64,000 bases of DNA from Linum tenue (taxonomy: Eukaryota > Streptophyta > Magnoliopsida > Malpighiales > Linaceae): assembly GCA_946122785.1 (NCBI GenBank), contig CAMGYJ010000009.1:26757633-26821632 (forward strand). The letters run 5' to 3'. A program made the translations under genes and the position numbers. Below are positions 11,200-22,026 of this stretch, piece after piece (within the stretch, counting starts at the first letter, position 1; every line of letters begins with the position of its first letter). The notes beneath the pieces are model-generated. The model was not told the DNA's origin. It did no database searches and saw only the letters and a program-made list of their open reading frames with translations.

Positions 11200-11547
11200 T
11201 GTTTAATGCTTTGTTTCTCCCTCGTCCGGACTCCGAATCAGTCGCCGTTTGATCCCAGACGCTCATAGTCTCGTCCTCTTTCCTTTCATGACAAGCTTGC
11301 ATGATTCTTTGTCCATAAAGTGAGATAGAAATTCATTCTTATTCAGGTCATGCCCGAGTTTCTTCTCCCGAATCATCAATTGATCTCTGATTGACTTGAA
11401 ACTTGCGCCTATGCTTCAATTTACATGCTAGGACCTGAAATATGACAAAGGAACACAACCTAGCATAAAATAGTCCAAGAAAGCAGAAACTCAAGCCAAA
11501 ATGATCAAGAAACGAGGGTGCAAACATGTGCAAATCCGATGTTATCA
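11200..11547 (-). repeat. Antisense fragment of another Athila-type LTR inside the 3' LTR
   Basis: On the reverse strand it begins TGATAACATCGG at 11547 and continues with TTTTATGCTAGGTTGTG and TTCAGGTCCTAGCATG, the same landmarks as the sense LTR start at 10828. It ends on the plus strand exactly at the LTR terminus TTATCA. The relative LTR at 56160 lacks it. The left border is approximate. Confidence 0.7.
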
Positions 11548-11625
11548 GAAGGGGTAGCTGGTTTTTGGAGAGGGATTTGATTCTCTCTCTAGGGTTTCAA
11601 CCCAAAACACCAAAGGAGAGTTCTA

Positions 11626-11674
<49 letters not shown>
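11626..11674. repeat. (GT)n(GA)n microsatellite
   Basis: A run of about eleven GT units passes directly into about thirteen GA units. The related LTR at 56160 has only a short GA run here. Confidence 0.95.
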
Positions 11675-12641
11675 TGCTTGAGTGATCTTGGAGCTTAATT
11701 GAGGCTTGGATTGATCTTAAAGACATGGATTCAAGACTAGAAGAAGAAGATCTTGGGCTCCAAATTGTAATTTCTCTCTTCTCTCGCTAGAAACTCACCA
11801 TCTTCTCTTGGTTTAAGAACCCTAGGTCTAGATTTGGGTTTAATGTTGATGTATGTGACACATTCCTTGGTTGATTGATGATTTTACTTAATTGATGGAT
11901 GGTTTCATGAATGACATGAGTTGGGTTTCCATTTTCATGTATTGAGCTTTTGATCTAGGAAAGAAAAAACCCCCTTAGAGCCCATTATTGCGTCTTTAGA
12001 TCACTCCTCTCCCCATATCGTCCGGGTAATCCCCAAGGGAGTCGATTTAATCAATCTACTACAATATATGGTTGCCCTAGGTTCAATAGAGTCTACTAAA
12101 TTAATCAATTCGCCGTTCCGGGGCATTCCCGAGGGAGTCCATCTCCTAACGGTAGAGTAATTGAGTCAATCGAGCTTTTGACCTAGGAGGGAAACAACTC
12201 CTCACCCCATATCGTCCGTGTAATCCCCGGTGGAGTCGATTGGATCAATCTCCTACGATATAGGGGTGCCCTAGGTTGAATAGAGATCCTACCCATCCAC
12301 CACTTCATCGTTCCGGGTCCATCCCGAGGGAGTTCATCTCCTAACGATAGGATAGTGGTTCGATCGAGCTAGGATGGTACTCAGCATTGATCCAAAGGTC
12401 GGAAATAGGGGAATTTAACCCAAGAGAGCTCCCAAAACTTGTAAATAGCTAGGTTAGTTAGTTTAATTTTTCTAATCACCATCCTAGGTTGGCTAGATAA
12501 CGAACCCTAAACCTGAAGTAGGGTAAGCCTAGATCCCCGTGGTACGATAAATTTTTATTGCTTGCTTGCCCTATGCTACACCCGGTCGCCGGTTATACTT
12601 GGACGGCGATTGGGATGTTGTAGTTAGAATGATTCAAGGCT

Positions 12642-12789
12642 AATAGAGGCTTGCATTACAACTCCCATGCTCAGTGTGTCTTTTAATGGAGGCTTGTGTG
12701 GTTATTTCTCTGCAGGAAAGGGTCTCAGACAAGAAGACCCCCTCTCTCCTTACTTGTTCACTGTGGCAATAGAGTACTTTTCTTGTTTA
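12642..12789 (+). pseudogene. LINE reverse transcriptase, second segment
   Basis: It resumes the RT frame after the LTR element: ACITTPMLSVSFNGG, then GKGLRQEDPLSPYLF, a conserved RT motif, and VAIEYFSCL. It is cut at 12789 by the CACTA element. Confidence 0.88.
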
Positions 12790-14361
12790 CACTACAAAAA
12801 AGAGGAGCTTTGGAGACTACAAAAGTCGTCCCCGGAAATAGACAAAATCGTCCCCATAGTTTTTGGGGACAACTTAGTCGTCCCTAATATTTTGTCCCTT
12901 ATACACTTGTCCTCTATTCTTTTGGGGACGACAAAAATCTAGGTCGTCCCCAATATTAGGGACGACACTCGTCCCCAATACTTAGAAGTTGTCATCTTTA
13001 TTTTGTCGATTAAAGACAATACGTCGTCCCTATAGCCATGATTTTGGCGACAATAAATCGACCCCTAAACATTGTTTCTAGGGATAAAATGTTGTCCCCT
13101 TTTCTTTTTATAGGAATTGCAATTGCCCTTATTATTATTTTGTGAAGATAAAATGTCGTCCCCTAATTATTGTTTCTAGGGATAAAATATTGTCCCCTTT
13201 TCTTTTCACCTATGCGAATTTTTAGGAACAACAATCGTCATAATTTTTAGCTAAACTTTATATGCAAGCCAAATTGGTTTTCTCCACAATTTATTTATTA
13301 TTTTGTGAAGATATATATAGATAAACAGAAGTTCCTTACTCCGTGTGATCTTCATATATATTATTTTGTGTATATAGATACACGGAAGATCATATGTATT
13401 ATTCTGTATAGATAATAAAACATAAAAAGAAAAATTACAACTTTTGGAAGAAATAGAATAGAATTGCAATTGCCCTGCGTTCTTGGTATGTACAGATTGG
13501 CGCAGTCGATCCTACTTCTTCCTTTCTTCCCTTCCTGAAAACAGTTCTTTTTCGTCCCAAATTATCATCAGCACTTATCCACAAAACAAAATCATCAACA
13601 ACAAGTTGTTCAATTCGATCCATTTAGTAAGCTTAAGAGATAGTCCGACCTTGGTCATCTGAAGCATGCCTCGTGGCATTGCAGTTTCGGAGCTCTTCCC
13701 AAGATGGCGAGGAAGTAGAAGTTGATAATGATTATGACTTCTGTGTCCTGCAAGATTTGCTAACACGTAAAATGCTAAGATAAAAAGTGTTCAGAGCAGT
13801 GAGCACAATAGATAGTAAGCAAAAGTAGAGGAAAGAGACCTTTAGGAGGTGCATAGGCTGCCGTAAGGACAGCACAAGTGAAGAAGAAAAAGAAGAGAAA
13901 GCAGAGGGAATGGTAGGGTTTTAGTATTATAAGCTCTGCACTATTCCCAGAAATAATATAAGGCAAAAAAATTGGAATGATAGGAATGTCCCCAAAAAGA
14001 GTTTCCCATTATGCAGAGATAGTTTCCCATTATCTCCGGGAGAATCCAAAATCTTTGGTGTAACTTTGAAACTTTCCGCTCCGCAAATTGATTTTAGAAT
14101 CAAAGGAATCAACCGTTAAAAAAATAATTACGCAATCTTTTATTGTGATAATGGAAATCCACCATAATCTTCTATTTCTCTCAAACCATTTCTTTTGGGG
14201 GACGAACAATGAAATTTTAAATTTAATTTAATGTTGTTTGATTATTATATGGGGACAATTTTACACGGTTGTCTCTTATCTCACTTAAAACTATATTTCT
14301 TGAGACAAATTACATAGTCGTCCTCTTATGATTGTCCCCAATCCTTCCTAATTTTGTAGTG
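12790..14361. mobile_element. Non-autonomous CACTA (En/Spm-type) transposon
   Basis: The ends are CACTACAAAAAAGA and TAATTTTGTAGTG, flanked by an exact 3-bp TSD TTA (12787-12789 and 14362-14364). Multiple subterminal copies of GTCGTCCCC and its complement GGGGACGAC lie at 12820-13090 and again at 14200-14340, the usual pattern for CACTA transposase binding sites. No transposase frame was seen. The inner part (about 13440-13970) has CT-rich and A/T-rich stretches of unknown origin. The element cuts the LINE RT between VAIEYFSCL and LIHKA. Confidence 0.92.
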
Positions 14362-14364
14362 TTA

Positions 14365-15517
14365 ATTCACAAGGCAGTATAGACAGTCAAGTCCCCTACC
14401 ATCCCTGTTGTAAAGCATTAGAGATCACACATCTGCGCTTCGCAGATGATCTCTTAGTGTTTACAAATGGATCAGTTCGAGGGGTGGCTGGTATACAAAG
14501 AGTGCTGGCACAGTTTTACCTTGAATCAGGCCTTCGTTGTAACCCTGCAAAATGCCAATTGTTCTGCTGTGGAATTCCTTATGATGAAAAGCAGTGGATC
14601 TCTTCTTATATTGGATTCCCTCTGGGATGCTTAATGTTCATTACCTTGGTGTACCACTAATCTCAGGCAAGCTTTCCTCTGTTGATTGCTCAGTGCTTGT
14701 TGATAGTATTACACAGAGAATTAGAACCTGGCAGGCAAAGAAGCTTAGTTATGCTGGTAGGCTACAACTGGTTTTTCTGTTATCACAAGTATTATGCAAT
14801 ATTGGATGGCTTTATTCCTACAACCACAAAGAATTTTGAAAGACATTGAGAAGATATGGAACCAATTCTTGTGGGGTGTTGGGGGCTTGAGTCTGAGGAA
14901 GAAATCTCTAGTGGCATGGTCCTTAGTGGCTCTGCCAAAAGTTGAAGGGGGATTGGGGATAAGAGATTTTAAAAAGTTGAACCAAACATGTGTAGTTCGT
15001 CATATCTGGAGCATGCTGGGTGAATCTAGCTCGCTGTGGGTTGTGTGGGTGAAGAAGTACAGGTTGAAGCTCAAATCCATATGCGATATCTCATATCATT
15101 CAGTGGGAACGTGGGTTTGGCGGAAGATTTTGAAGAGTAGAACTAAGGTAAGATCTCATCTCTGGCAGTGGTAATTTACTTGCTTGGGATGGAAAGGTAT
15201 TACCTAAGTATTATGTTAAACTTGTCTAGCATACCATAAGGAGTCCTAATCCTCTTGTTGATTGGCATAAGGCTGTTTGGGAAAAACCGTTTAGTCCTAA
15301 ACACAGTTTATTATTATGGTTAGTCGTGTTGAATCGTGTTGTTACAAAGGATAAGCTTTTAAGCTGGGGGTTGGTTGGAGAATGTTTTTGTGTTCTTTGT
15401 CCAGATGGAGAAGAATCTCGTTATCACTTATTTTATGGATGCCCTTACAGCAGCTATGTCCTATCAAAAGTACTGAGCGAATTTTGTAGGATCCATGTTT
15501 TCACTACATGGTCCTAG
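14365..15517 (+). pseudogene. LINE reverse transcriptase, third segment, and zinc-finger domain
   Basis: Reading continues after the CACTA element with ITHLRFADDLLVFTNG; FADD, the catalytic box, is at 14439-14450. Then follow RT thumb sequence (LGVPLISGKLSS, RIRTWQAKKLSYAGRLQL), the conserved GGLGIRDFKKLNQ (about 14950-14990), and a zf-RVT domain (VTKDKLLSWG, CVLCPDGEESRYHLFYGCPYS). At least two frameshifts break it. The 3' tail runs to an ATGAAATTTTTTATT and A-run near 15844. Confidence 0.88.
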
Positions 15518-15856
15518 AATTTGAGTTGGGAAGTGAGGCAGTGGTACAGTGTTAGCAGGTGAAGGCGGGTTAAAATGGTATCTTTGCATTAGTTATATGT
15601 GGCGTGAGCATTGCTAGCTGCAGAACTCACGATGCTGTCATATGTCCCCCAAGTAAGCTGGTTGGAAGGATTGAAGAAGTGAAGTGGATAATTGAAGCCA
15701 AACCCTGAAGCATGAATGAAGCAGAGGTAGATTTTATAGATTTTATTTTGCATACTTTAGATAGTAACATTGAGTAGTTACTGATATGGTTATGAACTGT
15801 TTGCAACTCCTGAGCTTAATGAAATTTTTTATTAACCATGAAAAACACATGTCGAA

Positions 15857-16275
15857 CATGCATATTATTAAATGGATTGTAAAAGCAGGTGGGTTTACAC
15901 ACCCAAAGGAGGTGGGACTTGTGGAGGAGCCGGTGGTGACAAATAATTGAGTCTTAGTGGAGATGAACGCTGGTCGTTTTTGTTGTTGTTGTAGTTGGTG
16001 GGGGTCGTTGGTCATTATACATTAGTCATCTGTTCATTCTGATGTGAAGTGGAAGAAGCGGTGGATTCATATAATTAGTGGCTCTGTGTATTCATAGATT
16101 AACAAATTTTGTTGGTCCACGAAAGGACGACCAGTACCACACCCGCCTCTTAATCATTTGCTTTTTCTTAATCAGAAGAAAATGATGATGATGAAGTCTT
16201 GAAAACACACACACAAATAAGTCATCTACTCCAGCAATAATAACGAGCCTTCCTATTAAGTGTACAAATTATTAT
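15857..16275. other. Intergenic stretch without recognised features
   Basis: Nothing coding was recognised; includes a GTTGTTGTTGTAGTT low-complexity run near 15980. Confidence 0.4.
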
Positions 16276-16480
16276 TAGAATAATTAAGTCGTAAGTAACC
16301 AAAAAACAACAACACTGTTCCTTACGAAAAACACGCTAATTACCATAAGAGTATTCTAAATCATTGTTCATGATTATTAGTTAGAATAATTAAGTCGTAA
16401 GTAACCAAAAATAGTAACACTGTTCCTTACGAAAAAACACGCTAATTATCATAAGAGTGTTCTGAATCACTATTCATTCG
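16276..16480 (+). repeat. Tandem duplication, two copies of about 106 bp
   Basis: The unit starting TAGAATAATTAAGTCGTAAG at 16276 is repeated at 16382 with a few substitutions and small indels (AACAACAACACTG against TAGTAACACTG). Confidence 0.9.
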
Positions 16481-18785
16481 AGTAATTTTCGCCTGCGGTA
16501 GATCTATGCTATCTCCCATAATCCCGTGTGCGGCGAACCAAGTAATTGCTGCTGAGAATTGAGAGAGAGCTTCCTCACCCATCTCTTCTCCTTTCTCTCC
16601 CGTTTGGGTTTCCGTCCTTTCCCTTCGATGACGACTTGCGGCTATAAGAGAAGAAGAGGATGGTGGCTACATTCCAAATTAGTTGGGTCGAAGATGTCTT
16701 TTTCCCCCCTCTCCCAAACTAGCTACAAACGCCAATCAGGGGAAATCGAAACCCCTAGGCCTCAATTTTTCACCGCCATAGCAGTTTTGATCTTGATGAT
16801 CATCGCCTTCCAAATCAAGTTGGGCCTAGAGTCCATCTTATTGTAGCATCCAGAACGCATCCTTTCACCTTCTCCCGTATCTACATTTTCCTGGGAGGTG
16901 GCTAATTGAGGGTAATCATAAGTCCCTTTTTCCCTTTATAACATAGGAATTCGAGCACTCTGATTTGTTGCTGATGGAATTGGCTAATCAGAAGAAGAGG
17001 GTACATTGGATTCATTGATGAGTTCAATTGCATGCAACATACCTTCTTTGTTTCATCGTCCAACATCATGCTGCAGTGAGGATGAAGGTTGAGGAGATGA
17101 CGTCGTTGAAAGGTAATCCAAAGAAAGATGCAGAGAGAATTGCACGATGATGGAAAATAAACTTCTGAGTTCGATCTCAATATAAGAGATGAATGGACAA
17201 ACTAAACATGATTAAAGAGAATTGCATGTGATATCTTGATAGTGGGATATTGATAAGTTGAAGAAGCATAGAAGAGAAACTGTTGGTTGGAGAAATGATA
17301 ATAACTGTTTTTACTCATTTTCTTCTTGCACGCAAAGCATAAAAATGGAGGCTCTGGTTTTACTAATAGCATTATTGTCCTTCTTATGCGCATGTGCTAC
17401 ACGTTGAAACAAAGGAATGCCACTTGACACCTCCATTAATATTTTGATTATTTTTTTATGAGTCAATATCACGGTTTTCAAACCGGTTTATACTGTCGTG
17501 TCGATTTAATAAGTGGTATTCCGAGTAACCGACCTATGTCAGTTTAACAAAATATGTAAAATTGTAACAAATTAATAATATCAAATGAATAAACATATAT
17601 AAAACATATTTGAAGGAAATCTACTTACAATATACATTCATATGTAATTTTAAAAAAAAAAACATATACTCATATTTAAAGACAATATTTAACGTCAATA
17701 GTTAAACGTTTATACTTGATACCAACAAACAACATCAATATTTAACTTTCATATTTTTTAAATAAATCACAAATTTTGTTGTTGATTAACTTGACTAAAA
17801 CGAAGTAATTTTGTTTAGAGACTTCAACTCGATCATACCAATTATATTGGTGGTGCTCCAACCGATTTCATGACCAATACCGATTATATTAGATTCAATC
17901 GATAGGTATTCCACCGGCGTCACAATAGCACTAATTAATATTGAATGCTCTACTTCCTTTGGGTAGTGTTTTTTTTTTTTTTTTGTAACTTTTTCATTTC
18001 CATCTCAATATATGAGATTTTGCTTCTTCATAAGAGTTCGTGAATTGCACATTTTGACGGTTCCATCATCCTTTAAGCAAAATCAAATGTATACCTTGAG
18101 TAAGAAAGTGATTTATAAACTTTAAATTGATCGGAGTTTGCGATATGGTACTGTACAATAATCCTTAAAGATTAAATCTGAGCCCTAATTTTATAAATCT
18201 CATACACTAAGATCAATTTGATTACTCAAAACAATCAATGGTCATGATTCATCAAAATATATGCAACAAATTATATGCACCATTTTGAGGTTTTAGGTCT
18301 ATGATGATTTAGATAACTAAGACCTAGGATTCACTCATGAAGAGTTAGGATATAGTATCATGCTCTAAAATCCGGTCAATTCAAGGTGTAGATTTCATTT
18401 TGTTACTCGAGATAGACTATACCTTTAATTTTACTCAAGGTACGATAAAAGTCACCATATATACTGCTTAATATCAATCAAACTCCTAATTTCCAATATC
18501 AAATGATAGTGGAAATCAATTGTAATTTTAGCTTGAGAATATTTTGAATTTCAAAATTATTTTTGAATTTTTTTTGATAACGTATATGTATAAATCAAAT
18601 TTTTAATCAATTACTTTCATTATTAATCAAATGTGATTATTTTCACCGTCCCTTTAAATGCGATAATAATTGTTTAATTTCGATAACACGAGTTAGTTTC
18701 GAATAATTCATCAATTCATTAATCAGATTTGAGTTGAGTCTCCATATTTATGACTATGTGAAATATATTGGAAAAGATTGTCTAT
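16481..18785. other. Intergenic DNA, probably partly the body of a Helitron
   Basis: A CT-rich leader-like stretch (16555-16640) followed by ATGACGACTTGCGGC resembles a captured 5' exon, but no family is recognised. From 17440 the sequence is strongly AT-rich without open frames. Because a Helitron 3' end follows at 18786-18814, part of this may be Helitron; no 5' end was located. Confidence 0.35.
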
Positions 18786-18814
18786 CCGTCGCGAAGCGCG
18801 GGCCACATAACTAG
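18786..18814 (+). mobile_element. Helitron 3' terminus
   Basis: A short GC-rich hairpin-like CCGTCGCGAAGCGCGGG is followed 8 bases later by AACTAG and then T. This is the plant Helitron 3' end pattern (hairpin, about ten bases, CTRR inserted before T). Confidence 0.7.
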
Positions 18815-20067
18815 TCTCCAAACTTAACGCATCAATTTTGTTTATAGCTTGTCCATTTCTGATCATTACTCATTAGTACTCATCATATAGAGCATAGTTA
18901 TATTTGTATATCAATAACACCCAGATATGGCAATGTGTCGACTCATTGGGTAATTTGACCCAATTGGCATTACCCATACGAGTATTGGTTGGATTCAAAT
19001 GAAATCATATACATTTTTAGAGATTTTGGATTTGAATTGAGTCCTATTGAGGTTAATTCATTTGGATTTGTAGAATTTTGATATGCGGAATAGATAGAAC
19101 AGAATAACACAGGAGTTTTACGTGGTATCCTCGTTCTTGATTCAACGTGACTAATCCACGGCGAGCTCGAATGAGCTCACGACTAGACCTTTTATTTTCT
19201 CTAATTGGGTCCAGATGATGGTATACACAAAAATAATATCAACATTTCATTAATTATCTTCGCCCCGATTATACACTTTAATGTTGGTATTGTTTCCACA
19301 TTTCTATTTGTTTCATAACAAAATGTAATACAAATTTGCATTATAAATTTATTATTGGATATTCTTTTTTTTTTTTTGGTAGAAATATTCATTTTCTTTA
19401 GTGGTGGCTTATTAGTTTAATTTTTCTTCTTAAAAACTCCCTCTCTCACGTCTCGACCACAACCAGTACCCACCTAGGCACCTACTCCTGCCACCGGCTT
19501 CTTCAAGATGCACTTTTTAAGCCGATCGATGACCATTTTGTAAGTTTCACTATAATGAATAGCCTGGGGCCTTGGGGGGTTTGGTCGAATCGAGTCTGAC
19601 AAAGCTGGAAAGCTGCTTCTGTTAAACAAAGAGCTAAAGAAGGGCTGGAAAGTTTAATCTATTAATTACTCAGTGGCCATCCCTTTATTAGGAGGAGTGG
19701 ACGCATTGTTTGTTTATCTTGATTAAGCTTGAATTAGTGGGTAGATTCTTGTTAACTTCTGCACTGAAACTGAATCTTTGGTACAGTTTCTTACTGATCT
19801 ATTTGGTTTTGGTATAAAATACTTGGTTGCTTCATCCATCATATATATTGAAGCTCCTCCCGATTCTCCATGTTTGTTCGCGACTGTTTTCTGATTTTCG
19901 TGTTCCTCGTGGATGTGCAGGTCTCTCGTCGTGGCTTTGGACGTGTGGTCGCATGATGATTTAATTTGTTGGTCGACAGTTGGGACTCTTCGGCGGCTTT
20001 GGTTTAATGGTCGGCAGCGGCAATGTGGAGAAGATAAGACAATTAAGGTTAATATTATCAATAGTTT
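18815..20067. other. Intergenic DNA with a possible copia LTR scrap
   Basis: At 19085-19200, TTTACGTGGTATCCTCG, GACTAATCCACGG and GAGCTCACGACTAG resemble the copia LTR at 31161-31784 (TTACATGGTTTTCC, GACTAGTCCACGG, GTGAGTTCTCGGCTG), so a degraded LTR fragment is likely. The 19430-20060 part has a CT-rich start and a GTGCAG at 19913-19918 resembling a splice acceptor, but no gene is recognised. Confidence 0.4.
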
Positions 20068-20075
20068 GTTTCGAG

Positions 20076-20542
20076 CAAGGTTGTCAACCCGCGGATTGAC
20101 CCGGACCCGGTCGAGCTAGTGGGTTAAGGGTTAATGGGTCAACCGTTTTAGCCCGGTTTGGCCCGGAAATATAGAAAGAGTTATTATATTGTACTTATCC
20201 TCATAAATTATATCAAATCTTATCTAACATATGAGTTATAACATATAATATTACACCAAAATAACATATCGTACTTAGATCCAACATATAGTGAAAATTC
20301 ACACACACTTATATAACATAAATATTCAAATGTTCAACTTAGTATTCCAAAGATTGAGTTAGGCGAAAAGAAAAATTGAAAAATATGCGCATTTCGCAAA
20401 CTAAAGAAAAAATGACACAATTTGACCTCCAACCCGGTACCTTATAGCGGTCGGCCCGGCGGGTGCGTGCGGCCCGTTTTTCTCACGGGGTCAGGGTCAA
20501 ATTGGGTCTACCCGTGGGTCAACCCACGGGTTGACAACCTTG
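20076..20542. mobile_element. hAT-type MITE, 467 bp
   Basis: Terminal repeats CAAGGTTGTCAACCCG and CGGGTTGACAACCTTG are exact inverted copies over 16 bases and are flanked by an exact 8-bp TSD GTTTCGAG (20068-20075 and 20543-20550). The ends are GC-rich (GGGTCAACC repeats) and the middle AT-rich. No coding capacity. Confidence 0.9.
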
Positions 20543-21148
20543 GTTTCGAGCCAATATGTATGGGTTCTCTGGAGCTGTTTTAAATGAGTTTCGTTTAGAA
20601 ACTTTTGACCAATACTAATATGAATGTCGGAGTCGGACAAATATTTATACGAGAAACAAGAAATATTATTTAGATGACTTGAACATATATCTCCAAATGT
20701 AACAAGGGTATGGAGATCAGAGATAACTAAAATGGATTTTAATTTGCACTATGTGAGAGGGTTAATTGCAAGGATGGCCACTGGGTTTATTAAAAACGTT
20801 CATGTTTGGTCACTGCAAATATTTAATTCCATTCATGGTCACTAAGATTAGTTCAATAGTTCATGTTTGGTCACTCTCCGTTAGCTTTTGCTGATGTGGC
20901 AGCCAACTATTATAGTTGACCGTTAAATGAGTGACATGACCATTAAAAAATAATAAAATAATAAAATTTAAATATTTACAATTTCCACATCATTTTACAA
21001 CTATTAAAAACTAAAACTTAATAGGTGGCCTCTGCCATCTACGCCTACGTCATTAACAGCTCTCTCTCACACACAATTTGCATTATAGGGTATTTCATAA
21101 ACCCTCCCACAAAATCTTTCCCTCCTCGACTCTGTTTCGCCGGCCGCC

Positions 21149-21356
21149 ATGAGCAAGGGACCAGGTCTCTTCTCCGATTTCGGCAAGAAGGCCAAAGGTA
21201 AGCGCACATGCATCTCCCTCCCGCTTCCTCTCTACCTCTGGTTGTTTGCTGCGGCACCGACGCTTTCTTCGATTCATCTTCCTCTGCAGATTTGTTGACC
21301 AGAGATTATCTCTCCGACCATAAGATTTTCATCTCTACTTTCACTCAATCTGGAGT
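21149..21356 (+). pseudogene. VDAC: Captured VDAC (mitochondrial porin) exons 1 and 2
   Basis: Exon 1 (21149-21197) encodes MSKGPGLFSDFGKKAK. A GTAAG donor at 21198 and a CTCTGCAG acceptor ending at 21289 bound a 92-bp intron. Exon 2 from 21290 encodes DLLTRDYLSDHKIFISTF then TQSGV, ending near 21356. This is the conserved N-terminus of plant voltage-dependent anion channels of the mitochondrial outer membrane (family pattern KGPGL...GKKA.DLL..DY.SDHKF). The first intron sits where plant VDAC genes have one. The rest of the barrel is absent, so it cannot make a channel. About 30 bases of probable parental 5' leader precede the ATG. Confidence 0.85.
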
Positions 21357-21479
21357 GGTCAGTTCCTTGTATGCCTTCCCTGCTCCTTCTGCTCTACTCG
21401 ACTCTTTATGATTTGCTTATGCTCGGCCGATTGGATATGCGATTTCCACGGTTCCTTTCGATTTTGACTGCTCTCCGAT

Positions 21480-21736
21480 ACGCTAAGCTTCGACTGCTGC
21501 CCCGTGGCCATGACGCGATCGTCTCCGCCGCCGCCGAGGTTGGTAGTGGTAGTGGTCGCCATCTGGAAGTGAGCGGCGCTGGGGCCGGTCTTGTTCACCT
21601 CTTCCTCTGGAATATTAGGGTTTGTGAGGGAGGGAATAAAAGGGAGAATATCTGGCGGGTGAGTAATCGGAAGGAGGGGGAGAGAACTCGAAGGAGGAGG
21701 GATCAGAATCGCGGTGGCGTAGATGGTTGAGGTCAT
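21480..21736 (-). pseudogene. Possible second captured 5' exon, unrecognised
   Basis: On the reverse strand the sequence changes from CT/AG-rich leader (21640-21736) to a coding-like start MATTTTTNLGGGGDD near 21565. GC-rich composition differs from the AT-rich flanks, which suggests a second gene fragment captured in opposite orientation to the VDAC piece. No family is recognised and the end is not defined. Confidence 0.4.
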
Positions 21737-22026
21737 CTATTAGGTTTTATTTTTATTTTTTAATAGTTGTAAAATGAGGTGGAAATTGTAAATATATAAA
21801 TTTTATTATTTTAATATTTTTAATGGCCACGTCACTCATTTAACGGTCAACTATAATAATTGACTGCCACATCATCAAAAACTAACGGAGACTAACGGAG
21901 AGTGACCAAACTTGAACTATTAAACTAATCTTAGTGACCATGAATGAAATTAAATATTTGCAGTGACCAAACATGAACATTTTTAGTAAATCCAGTGACC
22001 ATCCTTGTAATTAACCTCTAAGTAAA

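Larger units (their letters stand above)
9456..12636 (+). mobile_element. Athila-like Ty3/gypsy LTR element, internally deleted
   Basis: It starts TGATTCGGGC and ends GAATGATTCA, with an exact 5-bp TSD AGGCT at 9451-9455 and 12637-12641. The same LTR beginning recurs at 10828. The element therefore consists of about 200 bp of 5' LTR, about 1.17 kb of the 3' internal non-coding region, and a full 3' LTR. All gag-pol is gone. A GTGTGGGGTG polypurine-like tract precedes the 3' LTR. Confidence 0.9.
10828..12636 (+). repeat. 3' LTR of the Athila-like element (about 1.8 kb)
   Basis: It begins TGATTCGGGC and ends ATGATTCA. It carries a dyad-rich CACGGCCGTG-type cluster at 11020-11180, an antisense LTR fragment at about 11200-11547, a GT/GA microsatellite and two related blocks with CCCCATATCGTCCG-type sequence at about 12010 and 12204. 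The solo LTR at 56160-57774 is a relative lacking the antisense insertion. Confidence 0.85.
8914..15844 (+). mobile_element. LINE, 5'-truncated, interrupted by an LTR element and a CACTA element
   Basis: RT coding pieces at 8930-9455, 12642-12789 and 14365-15517 are consecutive parts of one LINE ORF2. Removing the two insertions restores a continuous reading across both junctions. A likely LINE TSD is ACACATGTCCAA (8902-8913) against ACACATGTCGAA (15845-15856), the latter following a short A-run. Without the insertions the LINE is about 2.2 kb. It is related to the LINE at 4061. Confidence 0.85.
20758..22017. mobile_element. Pack-MULE (Mutator-like element with captured gene exons)
   Basis: Long terminal inverted repeats of roughly 190-200 bp begin AGGGTTAATTGCAAGGATGG on the left and, in reverse complement, AGGTTAATTACAAGGATGG on the right. 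They share CAGTGACCAAACATGAAC-type sequence and GTCAACTATAAT blocks. Flanks CTATGTGAG and CTAAGTAAA agree at 6 of 9 positions, a possible decayed 9-bp TSD. Between the repeats lie gene fragments (21149-21356 and about 21480-21736). No transposase is present. Confidence 0.8.
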
